Notes under the pieces: generated by a model
Database searches by the model: none
Told to the model about the DNA's origin: nothing
The model's input: only the letters and a program-made list of their open reading frames with translations
Program-made: the position numbers and the translations under genes
In this document: piece after piece, positions 1 to 12,095 of the stretch
Layout of the letters: each line of letters opens with the position of its first letter
Position numbering within the stretch: the stretch's first letter is position 1
DNA from: Tubulanus polymorphus
Lineage: Eukaryota; Nemertea; Palaeonemertea; Tubulaniformes; Tubulanidae
Direction: 5' to 3'
DNA: 60,000 nt
NCBI RefSeq assembly: GCF_964204645.1
Contig: NC_134031.1
Span: 16,367,307 to 16,427,306 of the forward strand

Positions 1-1487
1 TAATTGGTGGAAAAATCCGGTTACTCTAGTGTCTTAGGTGGGGTGATGGGTCCCTCTCCTCGGGTCTCTTTAATATTCAAGTCACAAAAATGAAAAAATG
101 TAGATCCCAGGCAAGGGTGTGCCGAGGGGGGTTCGGAATAATAAATAGTAAGTAACGAATGAAACCCCTAAAATTCAAGACTTAAGTGCCCTTCAAAAAG
201 GCAGTCGAAATTTTGATACTATTTTGGTGTTTTTATTGGAAGATGAAAAATAATCCATTCTAAAATGATTTATTCATGTACCCAGGCACTTCAATTCTAA
301 CATGTCCTAATTTTTCAATAGGAAAGTACCCCTTTTCGCAGTGAAAAAGTGCCCTTTCTCTTGAAATAGAACTGCCCCCAAAAAAACTTGGCACAGGCCT
401 GCCACGGTGCAGCAGTTTAGGCCTGGTGGTTAACTTCTATAATCATATGGGCTTATGTTTGTGAAAATATCCGATCATGAAACTGAACTACTGTCAGACA
501 GGCTATTGACTAGGGTCCAAATCCAGTATTCAATGACAGTACATTGCTGGATCCATACTTTAAACTAGTTGATGTCTAGTCCCACTAGCCAAACGAATTT
601 GATGGGCTTTCATAAAGACAACCATAACTGTGATAAATCCGTACAATCGGCTGTCCAGATACTTGGCCCATCAAATTTGGATGCAACAGTATCATCAACA
701 AATTTACAATTCTTATACCCCATTGCCTCCCAAAAACCTAACCCACTCTGCCAACTCATTTCGTAGTATTAACCGGGGGTACTTCTTAAAGGTCTTGACC
801 ACGCAGCTGAAAAGCCAGGGTTCTTTGAGAAGAAGCTGCCAACGCTGAAAGGCTGTGATATTTGAGAGTTTGAATAGTGATGGTATCATTCGTCATGTTG
901 GTCATCTTGCCTTGAATTAATGTACGATATTGAATTTCATTCGCTTCAAGCCATGCGCTGTAACGAGTGAGACCTACTGAATTTACATGATGATAATTAT
1001 AAGCTGTCGCAATATTTACGACACCAGATATAGAGATATTCAATAAAATCCCGGGTTTCACGAAATATTAGGTGTCTTGCTCGAATATTAAATTCCTCTG
1101 TTAAATTGCACGGTGTTTAATGATGCTTTGTTGAAGGGTATTATTATGGCCTATCCAAGGTACCGAAATAAGAATGCATTCATGGGTCCTCATCTAGGGT
1201 TATGTGCTATGTTGGTTGTCATCAACTCGCATCAAATGGTTCTGGTTATGTCAGTTGTCCAATTCTTCAAGTCTCGCCTCAAAACTACTTTCTCGGGGTT
1301 GAACATCATGATTTAACAAATAAGGAATATGACAACGGAATTTGACAAACGTTAGCGCAATAGGTTGAGGAATTTGTCAATAGGGTAGTGGCTGATGCTG
1401 GATGTAAGATTTAAAGTCTGACCAATACTGCTTTGACCAATTAAGTAATTAACGGAACCGTGTTGAAATTTACTCTCGATCAATTTA

Positions 1488-1560
1488 CAGCTTAACAATT
1501 CAAAGAAATTTGCAGCTTAACAATTCAAAGAAATTTGCAGCTTAACAATTCAAAGAAATT
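1488..1560. repeat. 25-bp tandem repeat, three copies
   Basis: The unit beginning CAGCTTAACAATTCAAAG recurs at 1488, 1513 and 1538 with essentially no divergence, so the triplication is recent. Confidence 0.9.
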
Positions 1561-1589
1561 AATGTGACGATGATTAAACGTGTGAAAAA

Positions 1590-1925
1590 GGCTAAGAAAG
1601 TGATAACTTCGTTTCTCCTAATCAACCGGGTCACTTTAGGGTAAACCGCAATAAAATTTGTAATTACTCTAGCTGATGGGTCTGTTATAGTTAGCTTGAG
1701 CCATGTAAATATACGGAATATAACTGAAATCAACACTTTCAAACAGAGAGTAAAACATTGCTTTTCTGCAAAGCCTATGCTCCATGAATTCAGCACCACT
1801 ACCATACAAAGCGCTGGTGAACATTATTATTAGGGAAACAGGCGCTATATAAATGTGATATTATTATTATTAGGATTTCAGTATGGTACTTTAAGCTCAG
1901 CAGAAATGAGAAACAAGGCAGCAAT
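1590..1925 (+). repeat. Dispersed repeat A, copy 1, interrupted by LINE tail
   Basis: Shares CGTTTCTCCTAATC...CCGGGTCA...GTCTGTTATAGTTAGCTTGA with the copies at 24152-24350 (+), 8943-9240 (-) and 30288-30470 (-). The right end, AAGCTCAGCAGAAATGAGAA, resumes at about 1892 after a LINE-like tail of about 1740-1880. No coding content is visible. Confidence 0.65.
1740..1880 (+). mobile_element. LINE-type 3' end fragment (CR1/L2-like tail)
   Basis: Short reading FKQRVKHC with downstream GAAACAGGCGCTATATAAAT and a (TTA)n tail. This is the usual 3' terminus of CR1/L2-group non-LTR elements: last RT residues, then GGCGCTATATAAATG and a short simple repeat. It is 5'-truncated, as expected of target-primed insertion. 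The family assignment rests on the tail motif only. Confidence 0.55.
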
Positions 1926-4158
1926 TTTTTCATAGCCTTTTTTCTCCTGTTCAACTGTTCTATCCCGTTTGAATATTTGAATCGCGCCGATGTCGGAATT
2001 ACTTCAACGACATTCGCCGACGTTTATTGCAGCGTTCATGCGAAATCCTTTTTCCTATAGTGTTTTATGGACGCGCGAACGCTCGGTCATTTATATTTCA
2101 TGTATGATATGTGCCGTTATTCTTTTGAAGATATCTGTTTTCGACGACCGGAACGCGGCGTTCGAGCAATCTCTCGGGTCCATTTATCGTTTTATCGGAC
2201 CGACGACAAAGCGACGAGTAAATAGATGAGAATATGAAAAAGCCGCGCGTCACGACCGGACATTATCACATCAGATTTTCAAAGAGGTATGCATTACTAA
2301 TCTTATAATATTTGTGAAAGGTCGCCTCCGGGTGATCGACGACGACGTGTTTGGTCTATACATTTGTTTGACCATCCTCGAATCCCTGTGGCAGTGTAAA
2401 GAGTCGAGCTCGACTACCGTTATTAGTATTCGCTTCTCCGGGGCCATTCATAAGGTATGTATGCTTCCATAGGGCGGGAGAGTCTAAACGTAGCCATATA
2501 ACCCTAATGTATATGCTGGTAACCGTTGGAAGCATAATTTTTATTGCCGCGGCCGGTTGCTGATATTTGACAGGTTTTCGTATGTTGCTGCGGCGAGTTT
2601 ACTTCAATTTTGTCAAAAACATGGTATTCAAAGAAAAAGAACGTCGTTCAGTAAATTATTGCCGCGGCTTTCGCCGCTGCAGTCGCTGCGTTTCCAACGC
2701 CACTGGGTAATGCTTAGAATATCGTACTGTCGATGTGGAAGTCGATAGTTATCTTCAATGTCAAAATTGATGTCATGTCAACTATCAGATAACTGAATAT
2801 GTATAAATAATGTTTTGATTTGTTCGAGCATTCTCGAATCATGACTGAGGTGTTTGGTAACCACGGCTGATGATGATGTCGTTTTATCCCTGATCGTTTT
2901 ACGATTTCGCGATTCGATAGACGACGAGATCTTCGTAGAAACGCTCGAGTTCGATCAGCGAATTCACTATTTCAGTGTCGACGAAGTGTTTTTATTATCC
3001 GGTCGCCAGCGAGCGAGCCAGCCGTCGAGTTGCCATTATTCATCGAAATATCTGTACTGCGCGACACAACGCTATTGTGTCTCAGTTTTAACGAGGAGAG
3101 GCTACCCGACTCCCAGCATTCACCGATGAGTCATGACGTTGTAATGACAGCGATGTTACCCTTCCTGATTCATTTCTTGACAAATTTCCGCCGCCGTTGT
3201 TCTCGCGCGAGATCAGCCGTATTTTATTGCCCGTTGTACTGTCGATCCTATGAATGCCATAAAAAACTGACTTTGTCCACCGAACTCTGCCGTCGAATAA
3301 TCCTGTTTACAAAGCAAATATAGTAACTTGGCTTGTTTTGTTTGTGGGGTTTTTGTGGCTATTGATACTTATCAAATTCTGTAAGCCAGTCTCGCTGGTT
3401 TGCGAAATCGCAGCCAGTCATTAGCATAAGTTAGCTGCAATAATCTATTGTCTTATTGAGTCATACTCACAATAGGCAGTCTGAAAGTGTGGAGTCATAA
3501 AAAGGTAATTACCGCGATTATTCCAGTAGTTGGTGAATTGACTTTTAAGGACGTCCTATAGAGAAGAATGATAGGGTGGCTCCTGAGCGTAGTGAATAAT
3601 GTGGCGATAATGAATGGATTTTCTTGTATTCGGAAAGAGTGCCTTCTGAAACAATAGCGGTGTTAGTCAAATGATTACTCCAAAGTCCATTCTAGTTTTA
3701 CTCATCTTCTTATCAGCGTTAGCGGGAATGACCAATTTAGAATGGACCAAGTCAATGCTGTGCTTTAAATGCTTGTTTAAATCAGCTGTTTTTCATACAC
3801 ACAATAAGAAATGGTTCATTGTAAAATTTAGAATGGTCATGAATTCAAATTCTCATGTGGTTTCAGTTGTTCGTTCTAAGATGGAACGGACAATGAAGAA
3901 AGTCTAAACGCTTTTGAGTCCATGAACGGACCATTAGAGCATTCATGAAGCGTGCTTCATATTTCCCGAAGTTCTCCGTTTAGGCGTCTCTGCAAGGTCC
4001 GCAATATCGTCAGGATCTGCCCCTGATACGTATATCCATGGACTCTAAAATGGAGAGTCCATGGTATATCCAATGGCTTTACTGTAAACAGGAACCGCAT
4101 ATGATATGAATTCTTTCATCGTTATAATAACCACCTGCGTAATATTCACGATGTCAAC

Positions 4159-4273
4159 CAGTTTAAACGTTCACTAAAACATCTACTCTTTCAACGTGCC
4201 TATACTTAGTGACTATGAACCATTACAGTGCGCCGGTGAACTTATCTTTTCAGAAACAGGCACCTTATAAATG

Positions 4274-4322
<49 letters not shown>
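4159..4322 (+). mobile_element. LINE-type 3' end fragment with (TTA)n tail
   Basis: Reads FKRSLKHLLFQRAY then a stop, followed by GAAACAGGCACCTTATAAAT and a (TTA)n run of about 48 bp (4275-4322). Same layout as the fragment at 1740-1880, in the same orientation. The peptide resembles the extreme C-terminus of CR1/L2 reverse transcriptases. Confidence 0.6.
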
Positions 4323-5670
4323 TGTAATTAGGTGTGGCATATTGCGTTTTCTAATATTCTCTCAAGATTACGGTTCCGGTTCTGCTGATCTTAGAACTTT
4401 TGCTTCATTTATTATAATAACCTTATGACGGTATTAATTGAGAGGGTTGAGAGTCGAGATGGAAGGTGAATATCGCGCGTCGGCGGTCGACGACGCACCG
4501 ACATAACGAAATCGACGTCTTCGTCGCGGCGTATTCTCTCCGTTCGCGACAAATCGACTTTTATCGCGTTGAATTCCGTCGTGAATAAAATCGAATTGAT
4601 TTAATGTCGCTTTTGATAATTAAACCCAGCAGTCGAATAAAATAATGTCGATGTTAATTGATTTTCCGCCTCTTTAAACGTAGGTAGCATTATACAGATC
4701 TTCTTTACGCGGTTGTATCTCGTCTCCGACTATAGTACGCATGCTTCGAAGTCCTTGAAAATCGATGCAGTCTGAAGGTCTAACCGTATCGTTTCAATAT
4801 AACTAATGGATCATCCATAATTCTCACGTCAGTTGAAAGGTTTAGTGTTCATGGCCATTTTCCATTATACCCTCTGTGCAAGATAAGGCTAGGTCGAGCT
4901 CACTGCGATGATATCGCGATATGAATGAGCGCGTTTCAGGTTTAAGTCGGTTTTACTGTAGTTCTATATATTGTAGTAGGTCTTCAAGATTCGATAAGTT
5001 TTGAGCATAGATTTGAATCATCGACGGGAAACCTGAAATGTTCAGAATTTGCAATTTAGATTTTTCGCGTCTGAATCAATCAATTTGAAGCCTTACGTTT
5101 TCACATCCTTGTATCATTGAACTCTACTTGTATTGCACGACCAAATCATGGTTAGCAATAAAAATACCCATTTCTATATAGGTAAGATCTCGCATAATAT
5201 GAACGCAGTGCAAGTAGATACAACCTCAAGGTTAATTTATTCATATTGATATATTCGATTTATTCATATTTTACTGTATTGCATAAAAAAAAGCATATTA
5301 GGCCTATGAGCATACAAATTGTTGTATAATTTGAATTGAAAATACCGCAAATTAACAGTTCATTAATACTGAATTCATAATAAAAGTTATTGCACGGATA
5401 TATTGCAACATATACCTAGGGAGTTTTTACCCAAGGGATTTTTACCTACAACCGACCGAAATGCATGTTTCCACCTGAATCGGAACTAATTCCTAATGTT
5501 TGAACGTAAATAGAGTTGTTATTCATAGTTCTTAGAATGGTTATTTCAAAAATCGGTTTTTCATTTTTATTCGACGACAAGTCAATTTCATTCGATTCAT
5601 CAATTATTCAGCGCAATATCTCGGGTCTTAATTCGATTTTGTATCTAGCAATAAATGTGCGTAGCTAGTC

Positions 5671-5672
5671 GG

Positions 5673-5752
<80 letters not shown>

Positions 5753-5753
5753 C
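5671..5753. repeat. (GGCA)n microsatellite
   Basis: About 20 uninterrupted copies of a 4-bp unit. Open frames across it (RQAG repeats) are a by-product. Confidence 0.97.
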
Positions 5754-6135
5754 GGACAGCGTCTGTCAGGCCTATTACTAAGAGGTGTCAATTTATACAA
5801 AAACATCATAAAAAAGTTCATTGTTCATGAAAATGGATCGCTATCTAATATATCGGTATTGAAAATGAAATATCCCTGAAAGTTATGATGTAGTTTTACC
5901 GGATTCGCTAATTCTCTTTTTAATCTTTTTAACCCCTTTAGCCGACATAAAGATAAAGATAAAGGTTTGAAAAAATTTTCCCCTTTGACATTTACATTAC
6001 GGGTGGTTGAAAATAAGCAGTTTTTAGAACTAGGGGCATGGTTCGGTGAAAAGCTTATCAGTAGCATTGTTCGTAGTGCGTATATAGACTTATATGGATG
6101 TTCTGCTATTTGTCAGATGTAACAATATCTGATCG

Positions 6136-6186
6136 TCGCTGCTGCTGCTACTGCTGCTACTGCTGCTGCTGCTGCTGTTGCTGTTA
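6136..6186. repeat. (CTG)n triplet repeat
   Basis: Interrupted GCT/CTG run with a few ACT and GTT units. Confidence 0.9.
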
Positions 6187-8194
6187 GCGCAAAATATGCT
6201 TTAATAAGCGCTAATTATGCCGAGATTGTAGAATCATATGATAACTCATTCTTTCTCAATTACGTCGTGATCGACGAGTCTTTTGTTCGCGCTATGAATA
6301 TCTCTTTAGATTCAGCGCGGAGCTGATCGTCGTCTATTACCTGTTATTACCGATCGCCGAATCCGTCCACTTCGTCATAATAGCGCGTTGCCTTTATACC
6401 AGATGACTTTGATGTAGGAAGGAATCATCGTTGCATCATCGCTGTTTTCGTCTGGTTGGAAAAATTTTCAGTAAACGTAGCATGGATTCTATACCGATGC
6501 AAATATCGAGTCTGAATTCGAAAATTTGGCAATATCGACACGCACGTATCCAGTGGGATGGTTTGGGTGTGCCCCTTTTCACCTTATATCCAGAGTAGTG
6601 ATGGGGCAGGCTATGGATGCAATTTTGATAAATGATCAAAAGCAGTGCGAACGCACAAAAGTGAGACTCATATTTCGAAATTTTCAGCGGAAAATTATAA
6701 AAAATCCAGTTCGTACAAGGTTCTTACAGATCGAGGAAATCGGGGAATTTCAGAATTATTGCTAATTGCTTCTTTCTATAAAATCAGGGAAAAGTCAGAA
6801 TTCGAAAAGTAGCTCGGTCATTTTCTGAAGCTCAGTTTTTAGGTAGTAGTCTTTTCTAATTCTAAGTTGAAAACTGGACAACAACACCTTAAAGGTTTTA
6901 TTTGCTGTAGCCCAGTTTTCATCGAGCAAGGGTGCCAGTCCATGAACGACATAATAAGTCGTACATGTTTGATAATACTGCTGTCAGCTACTCATTAACC
7001 TTGAACACATTGGATATCTAATTAAATGTCTAATGGTCTCCGCTATATGCTGCATATGTCGCCGGACTCGGAATGCAAAGCGTACATAGTGGTCACTCGT
7101 CGGAATGGCGATAGTTTGTAGAGAATCTGTGGATCGTATGGACCGACAGCTTTAAGGCAATTGAAGATACATCTTGAATCTTATGTATATATTACAAGGC
7201 AATTGATATCCATTTATTGATCGGTACGTATATATTCACTCTCACTCTCTCTCCCTCTCGTTTACTGTTGTCGCAAACAATCAATGATAATCATCCGCAG
7301 TCTGTTGCGGTATTTGATGAGAAGTGTATTACAGGGTGATACCTCGAGAGAGAGGGAGAGAGAGAGAGCGGGGTAAGAGGCATTCAGAAGTGATAATGGA
7401 AGATTGCAGCGAGATATATTCGCAGTGAACTCAGAAATATGAATCGCGCGTTACTGATAGGGTGGTCTTACCCGTAATTACAGATTTTATATCCAAGTTT
7501 TCCTTGAGCATATCAACGAGATTTTCTTAGAAAAGAAAACAAAACATTTTCGCTTTTCCTAATACTATGTTATGCTAGCTTGAATTTGAAATATTTCGAA
7601 TAAAAAGTTCATTATTTCTAATAATTTATCGCATCGCACAGTGAAATAGGATGCCGCACGTTAAAAAGAGTTTACAGTTCAAAAATGTAACAGTTCGAAT
7701 ATGAAGATATCACAAATCAAAAGTTCATTAATTCTATCAATTCTATAAGAATTTATTGCAACAAAGGAGTTCATAGCACAACTATGGAAAAATATCTTGC
7801 TTTGAAATGTTTTTTTGAAAAATCTCCAATTTTTTTACCTACTTTGAAGATTTGGGGATTTTTGCCTACCACCTAGTTATGCAGCCTCGAACGAGGCAGA
7901 CAGACGTGTTTACTACTGGCATCATTCGTAATATCGATGATTTATCGGCGTATGATGTTGTCAATAATATATCGTCATCGACTGCGTCATTAATTTTTCG
8001 TCGATTTCGAACGAATTGAAATAAACGCTTTCAAACTGACGACGATCGTCGTTAAAACGATCGTCGTCGATGACGAGACTTTTTAACTCGCCCGTAAAAA
8101 CACGACGACCATACGCGGCTTCATTTTCCGACTAGAAAATGTCGGCAACGCGATAGTCGCGTAGCGTAAATCTCGAGCGGTGAGCGCGATAACC

Positions 8195-8460
8195 AGTTAG
8201 ACCGGTCTAAATAGATCCGTACCTTGTCCAAATGTAGACCGGACCAAATTTTGGATAAAATCGCTTGTCACCGGGCCCACATGATGTCACCATCTGCTAA
8301 AATATCAACCGGGCCTGGATGAAGTCTTGCTCCCAGATCCCGAGTAGAGCAAAACATTCTTCATTTGACGGTATTTTGCCCGTGTGAACGCTTTTTGTCC
8401 TTGGACCGGACCAAATTTAAACCGGTCTAAATTTCGTCGTGTGAATGCGCCTGATATCTG
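8195..8460. repeat. Putative MITE-like element, ACCGGTCTAAA ends
   Basis: The palindromic block AGACCGGTCTAAAT near 8200 recurs as AACCGGTCTAAATTT near 8420. Internal CCGGACCAAATTT copies occur near 8235 and 8405. The edges are not sharp, so the element type is uncertain. Confidence 0.4.
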
Positions 8461-8942
8461 TAAATAGTCGGTATATTGTCGGCATAGTTTTTTGTTTTAT
8501 GATGAATATTCTTACAAATCGTTATCGATGCTGACAAATTAACCTGTTTAGTCGATAGTTCAGCTGCTGCCGAGAGTCGTCGTCGTCGGTACATACCAGC
8601 TCTGAGAGAGAGACGGGGCTCTGAAATGTTACGGTTTGATGCACGGCGATGCGTATATTCCGTTTCCCGAGGGGTTGAGTCACTGTTATTTCTTTGCCTT
8701 TGTTGGTCGAAACCGGTGAACGTCATGTTGTCTATTCATTTGCGTCTTGCGTTCTCTCCCCGTTTGACAACGACAACGACGTTCTGTCGTTAAAAATGCG
8801 ATTACGACAAACGCAGCGCGAGGTGAGTAGAGCATTTTCATTTCGTTTATCTCATCAAATTTGTACGAATTTTTCGCGCGATCCGCTTTGTAAATCGCAA
8901 CTTATTTAAGGCTCGAAATAAAGGATACATCGTTTTTCGTTT

Positions 8943-9240
8943 CTGCTGAGCTCTAAAGTTGGCCTCAGTGGCCACCTATCTACCCTGTACATTAACATGA
9001 CCAACTATAACCGACCTGGGGCCGGTTGCATAGTTATGGTTTTGACTTAAGACCAGTCTAAGACCAACTTAGTTCTATAGCCAATCTAACAACTTAAGAC
9101 CAGTCTTAAGATTTAAGACCACTTTTGGACTTAAGTCGCGACTGTACAACTGGTCCCTGGTACTTAATAAATGATCTGATTATAAATTTGATTGCAGTTT
9201 ACCAAAATGACCCTATCGATTAGGAGAGGCAAGGTATCAT
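8943..9240 (-). repeat. Dispersed repeat A, copy 2, split by a MITE
   Basis: The left half (8943-9012, CTGCTGAGCT...ACCCTGTACATTA) and the right half (about 9175-9240, AAAATGACCCTATCGATTAG) match the reverse complement of copy 3 at 24152. A 145-bp inverted-repeat element (9016-9160) sits between them. Confidence 0.65.
9016..9160. mobile_element. MITE with CTGGGGCCGGTTGCATAGT terminal inverted repeats
   Basis: The left end CTGGGGCCGGTTGCATAGT pairs with the right end ACTGTACAACTGGTCCCTGG. The interior is rich in CTTAAGACC and GGTCTTAAG motifs. A related copy at 19835-20174 is itself interrupted. Confidence 0.6.
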
Positions 9241-9605
9241 TTTATTTACCGTTACACAAAGCGTTTGCTCTTATATGCTGCATTGGAGAAGGAGTCTACA
9301 TTCTAAAAGTAACCTTCATAATTCTATAGAATTCTACATTCAAAGTGATATCGCTTAACTTTGATTATCCGACAATATGCAACATTTTTTTTCTTCATGC
9401 CCCTATTCGCTTATTATAACTAAGTTACGTCGCTGAGCATTCATTTTTATCCTCTATCAGATTTCCGCAGTTTGAGTTTAAGCATTTTTTCTTACACTAA
9501 TTATCGCTAAGTTTTTTTTTTTCTTGATGATTTCGAGCTGTCAGTTATTGCTGTCGTGAAAGCATTGACTGCATCATGCATCATTATTTGTACGAACCAA
9601 CGCAC

Positions 9606-9630
9606 AAGCAGCAGCAGCAGCAGCAGCATC
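9606..9630. repeat. (CAG)n short triplet run
   Basis: About seven AGC units. Confidence 0.85.
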
Positions 9631-10183
9631 GGTGGAGAAGAGAGAGAGAGCTTTATTTACTCGCAGCTATGCGAATGCCTAATCAAATCTGAGATAAAAT
9701 CATTAGATATTTTCTGTAGCCATTTGTCTAATGTGTTTCCTTGTCATAATTTTCTCACACAACTGAGAATCATTCAAAAGACTTGAGGGTTGAAATGTTA
9801 ATCTATGGCCCACGCAATCGTAAGGAGAAAATTTGTCCTGGGTTAGATTGGCCTTGATCAGGTCGAGTCAAATTTGGTCCATGGCTTATTGGCCAAAAAT
9901 TTGCCTAATTGCCGTGTCTTATAGCCACAATCACACATGCGTTTTTCCAAACATCTGTGCACACAGGTGCCAAATGAGTCCAATGCATGTTCGGCCTGAC
10001 CAAAGACGGACCAGGCCCTGAGCTAAATTTGAGCACAGGTCAAACTATTCTGTGCGAATTTTTACTGGTACTTGTGGTGACTAACCTCACTTGCCACGGC
10101 ATCATTTGAACGTTTTAGCATCCAATGAGTGATTTACGTGTGAAGGCATTTACCACTAATAAGCTCGGGCCAAATTTTACTCG

Positions 10184-10202
10184 GGGGGGGGGGGGGGGGG
10201 GC
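10184..10202. repeat. Poly-G run
   Basis: About 18 consecutive G. It lies in a repeat with GGCCAAATTT motifs and is a likely place for sequencing length error. Confidence 0.9.
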
Positions 10203-10751
10203 GGTGCACGGCCTGATCCAGTTAGGCTCGTTTGGGTCAAATTGTCTCTCCTTGAGATTGCGACTGACAATGGATAGTGTTCGCTATGAAGATGCCTATT
10301 TCTTACGCTTATATTCAGATCATACATGGAGAGTGTTTTTAAGTAGGTGTTTGTTGTTTGAGGTATCTCTGCTTTTCATGTGGGTGCGGCAGTGTTTACT
10401 TGTGTAGGTATAATCATTATCATCGCAACTTGTTTCCATGGCTATATACATCAAAATGATTAATTTCTGCTGATATTTTAGCTTAAGATAATTGAACGGG
10501 GATATATCAGCAGCTTGAGGTAACGAATAAAACATATAGGATGGATTGAATTAAACAGTCAAAATTGCTGTTTGAGAAACTAATTAAGGAAATTGCTTCC
10601 TAGTTAAGTTGGAAGAGCCAAGATTGGGTCAGTTGCTGGATCGAAGCCATTTTTGGTTGAATAGCCATTTTCAATTTCAATGATATCATTTTTATCGAGG
10701 ATTATTCGTGAATATTATGAAAAATACATTATTTTTGATAGTATACAGTAT

Positions 10752-10860
10752 TCCTGAAGATGACTGTTAGGTTATAGTAGAAACGTTGGATAAACTACTA
10801 TTTCGGAAGATTGCTATTAGGATATAGTCGAAACGTCGGATAAACTACAGTTCGAGGAAA
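10752..10860 (+). repeat. 50-bp direct repeat with GAAACGTCGGATAAAC motif
   Basis: Two copies 50 bp apart (from 10756 and 10806), each GAAGAT...ATAGT(A/C)GAAACGT(T/C)GGATAAACTAC. The CTGAAGA plus GAAAC pairing resembles a hammerhead core; see findings. Related in motif to the inverted-repeat elements at 10930-11225 and 20700-20960. Confidence 0.7.
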
Positions 10861-10929
10861 CTTAATTTTCAGATAGTATTTCTTTGTTATTATTGTAGCA
10901 TTCTCTACGTATTATCTTCACAACACACG

Positions 10930-11225
10930 GATATAGCATCTTATTAGAACGATAACCACACTCAAACGTGGTAAACGGATAATAAGATAAAATCCTACCG
11001 ATGTCTACAGATAAAAGAATTTTAAAACCAAGAATTTATTTATTCGAAAAATCTAAAATATATGAAATACACGACGTTTCGATCTCACCGATCATCTTTC
11101 GATCTTGACACCTAACGATAATCTGTAGGGTGAGATCGAAACGTCGTTTTTTTTAAAATATATTTTAGATTGTTCGAATAAATAAATTCTTGGTTTTAAT
11201 CTGTAGATAGTGGGTTTTTATCTTA
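10930..11225. mobile_element. Inverted-repeat element, family HH, copy 1
   Basis: Starts AACGATAACCACACTCAAAC and shares that start and its arms with 20700-20960. Long arms (AGAATTTATTTATTCGAAAA against TTCGAATAAATAAATTCTTG) flank a centre with AGATCGAAACGTCG on both strands. No ORF, so non-autonomous. Confidence 0.75.
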
Positions 11226-11990
11226 TAGCGTCTTATTAATGGCGATTATTTATGAGTTTTATTTTATAAGTCTTCAGACAGAAATGTTTGATAAGATAGC
11301 TCTGGTGTATCTGACGATACTGTTTCGCTCGTTATAAGATAAAAGGAACGTTACTTTGTTTTGCAAACGATTGTTGCGTGCTGCACATAAAGACAAACAT
11401 GTCAGATTATAAGAAATAGCAATTAGCGGGCTATGTGATTAAAAGCTCTCTGAGTTGATCTGTGAACGCTTGCGAGGAGGACAGAGCAAGCGAGCGAGCG
11501 TACACACACACTGGCATACACGCTCGACACTAGGAGAGGAGGTGCATAGCTTCGTAGATGAATAGGGGAAATCGGGACCATTCAGGGCATTGTTCGACCG
11601 TCAGCTGGCTGCCTGACTGAGACCGGGAAGAGAGAGAGTGTACCATTTTCCGAAGGAATCCTAAACGGAACACACACATTCTCGTTACTCGAAGCTCGGA
11701 TGTTGTTTATTTATCGCGCAGATTTTACCTTGGATTTTAATAATCTGCGCCGGAGGTTCGTATGAAGATTTTTCATTTAGCAGTTGCACCAGCTATCAAT
11801 CCAATCCATATAATACACAACGTCAGTATATAAAAGCGTAACGGAATATTTTAAGTATAAACTTCGGGCTCATTGGGTTTCGATTCGACGTGACATTTCG
11901 GTTCAGTTTAGTATACAAATACATATTCGACGGCATCTGTATACAATAAACTAATGATCCTGCTTTGATGATAGTTGACGTTTACACAAG

Positions 11991-12095
<105 letters not shown>

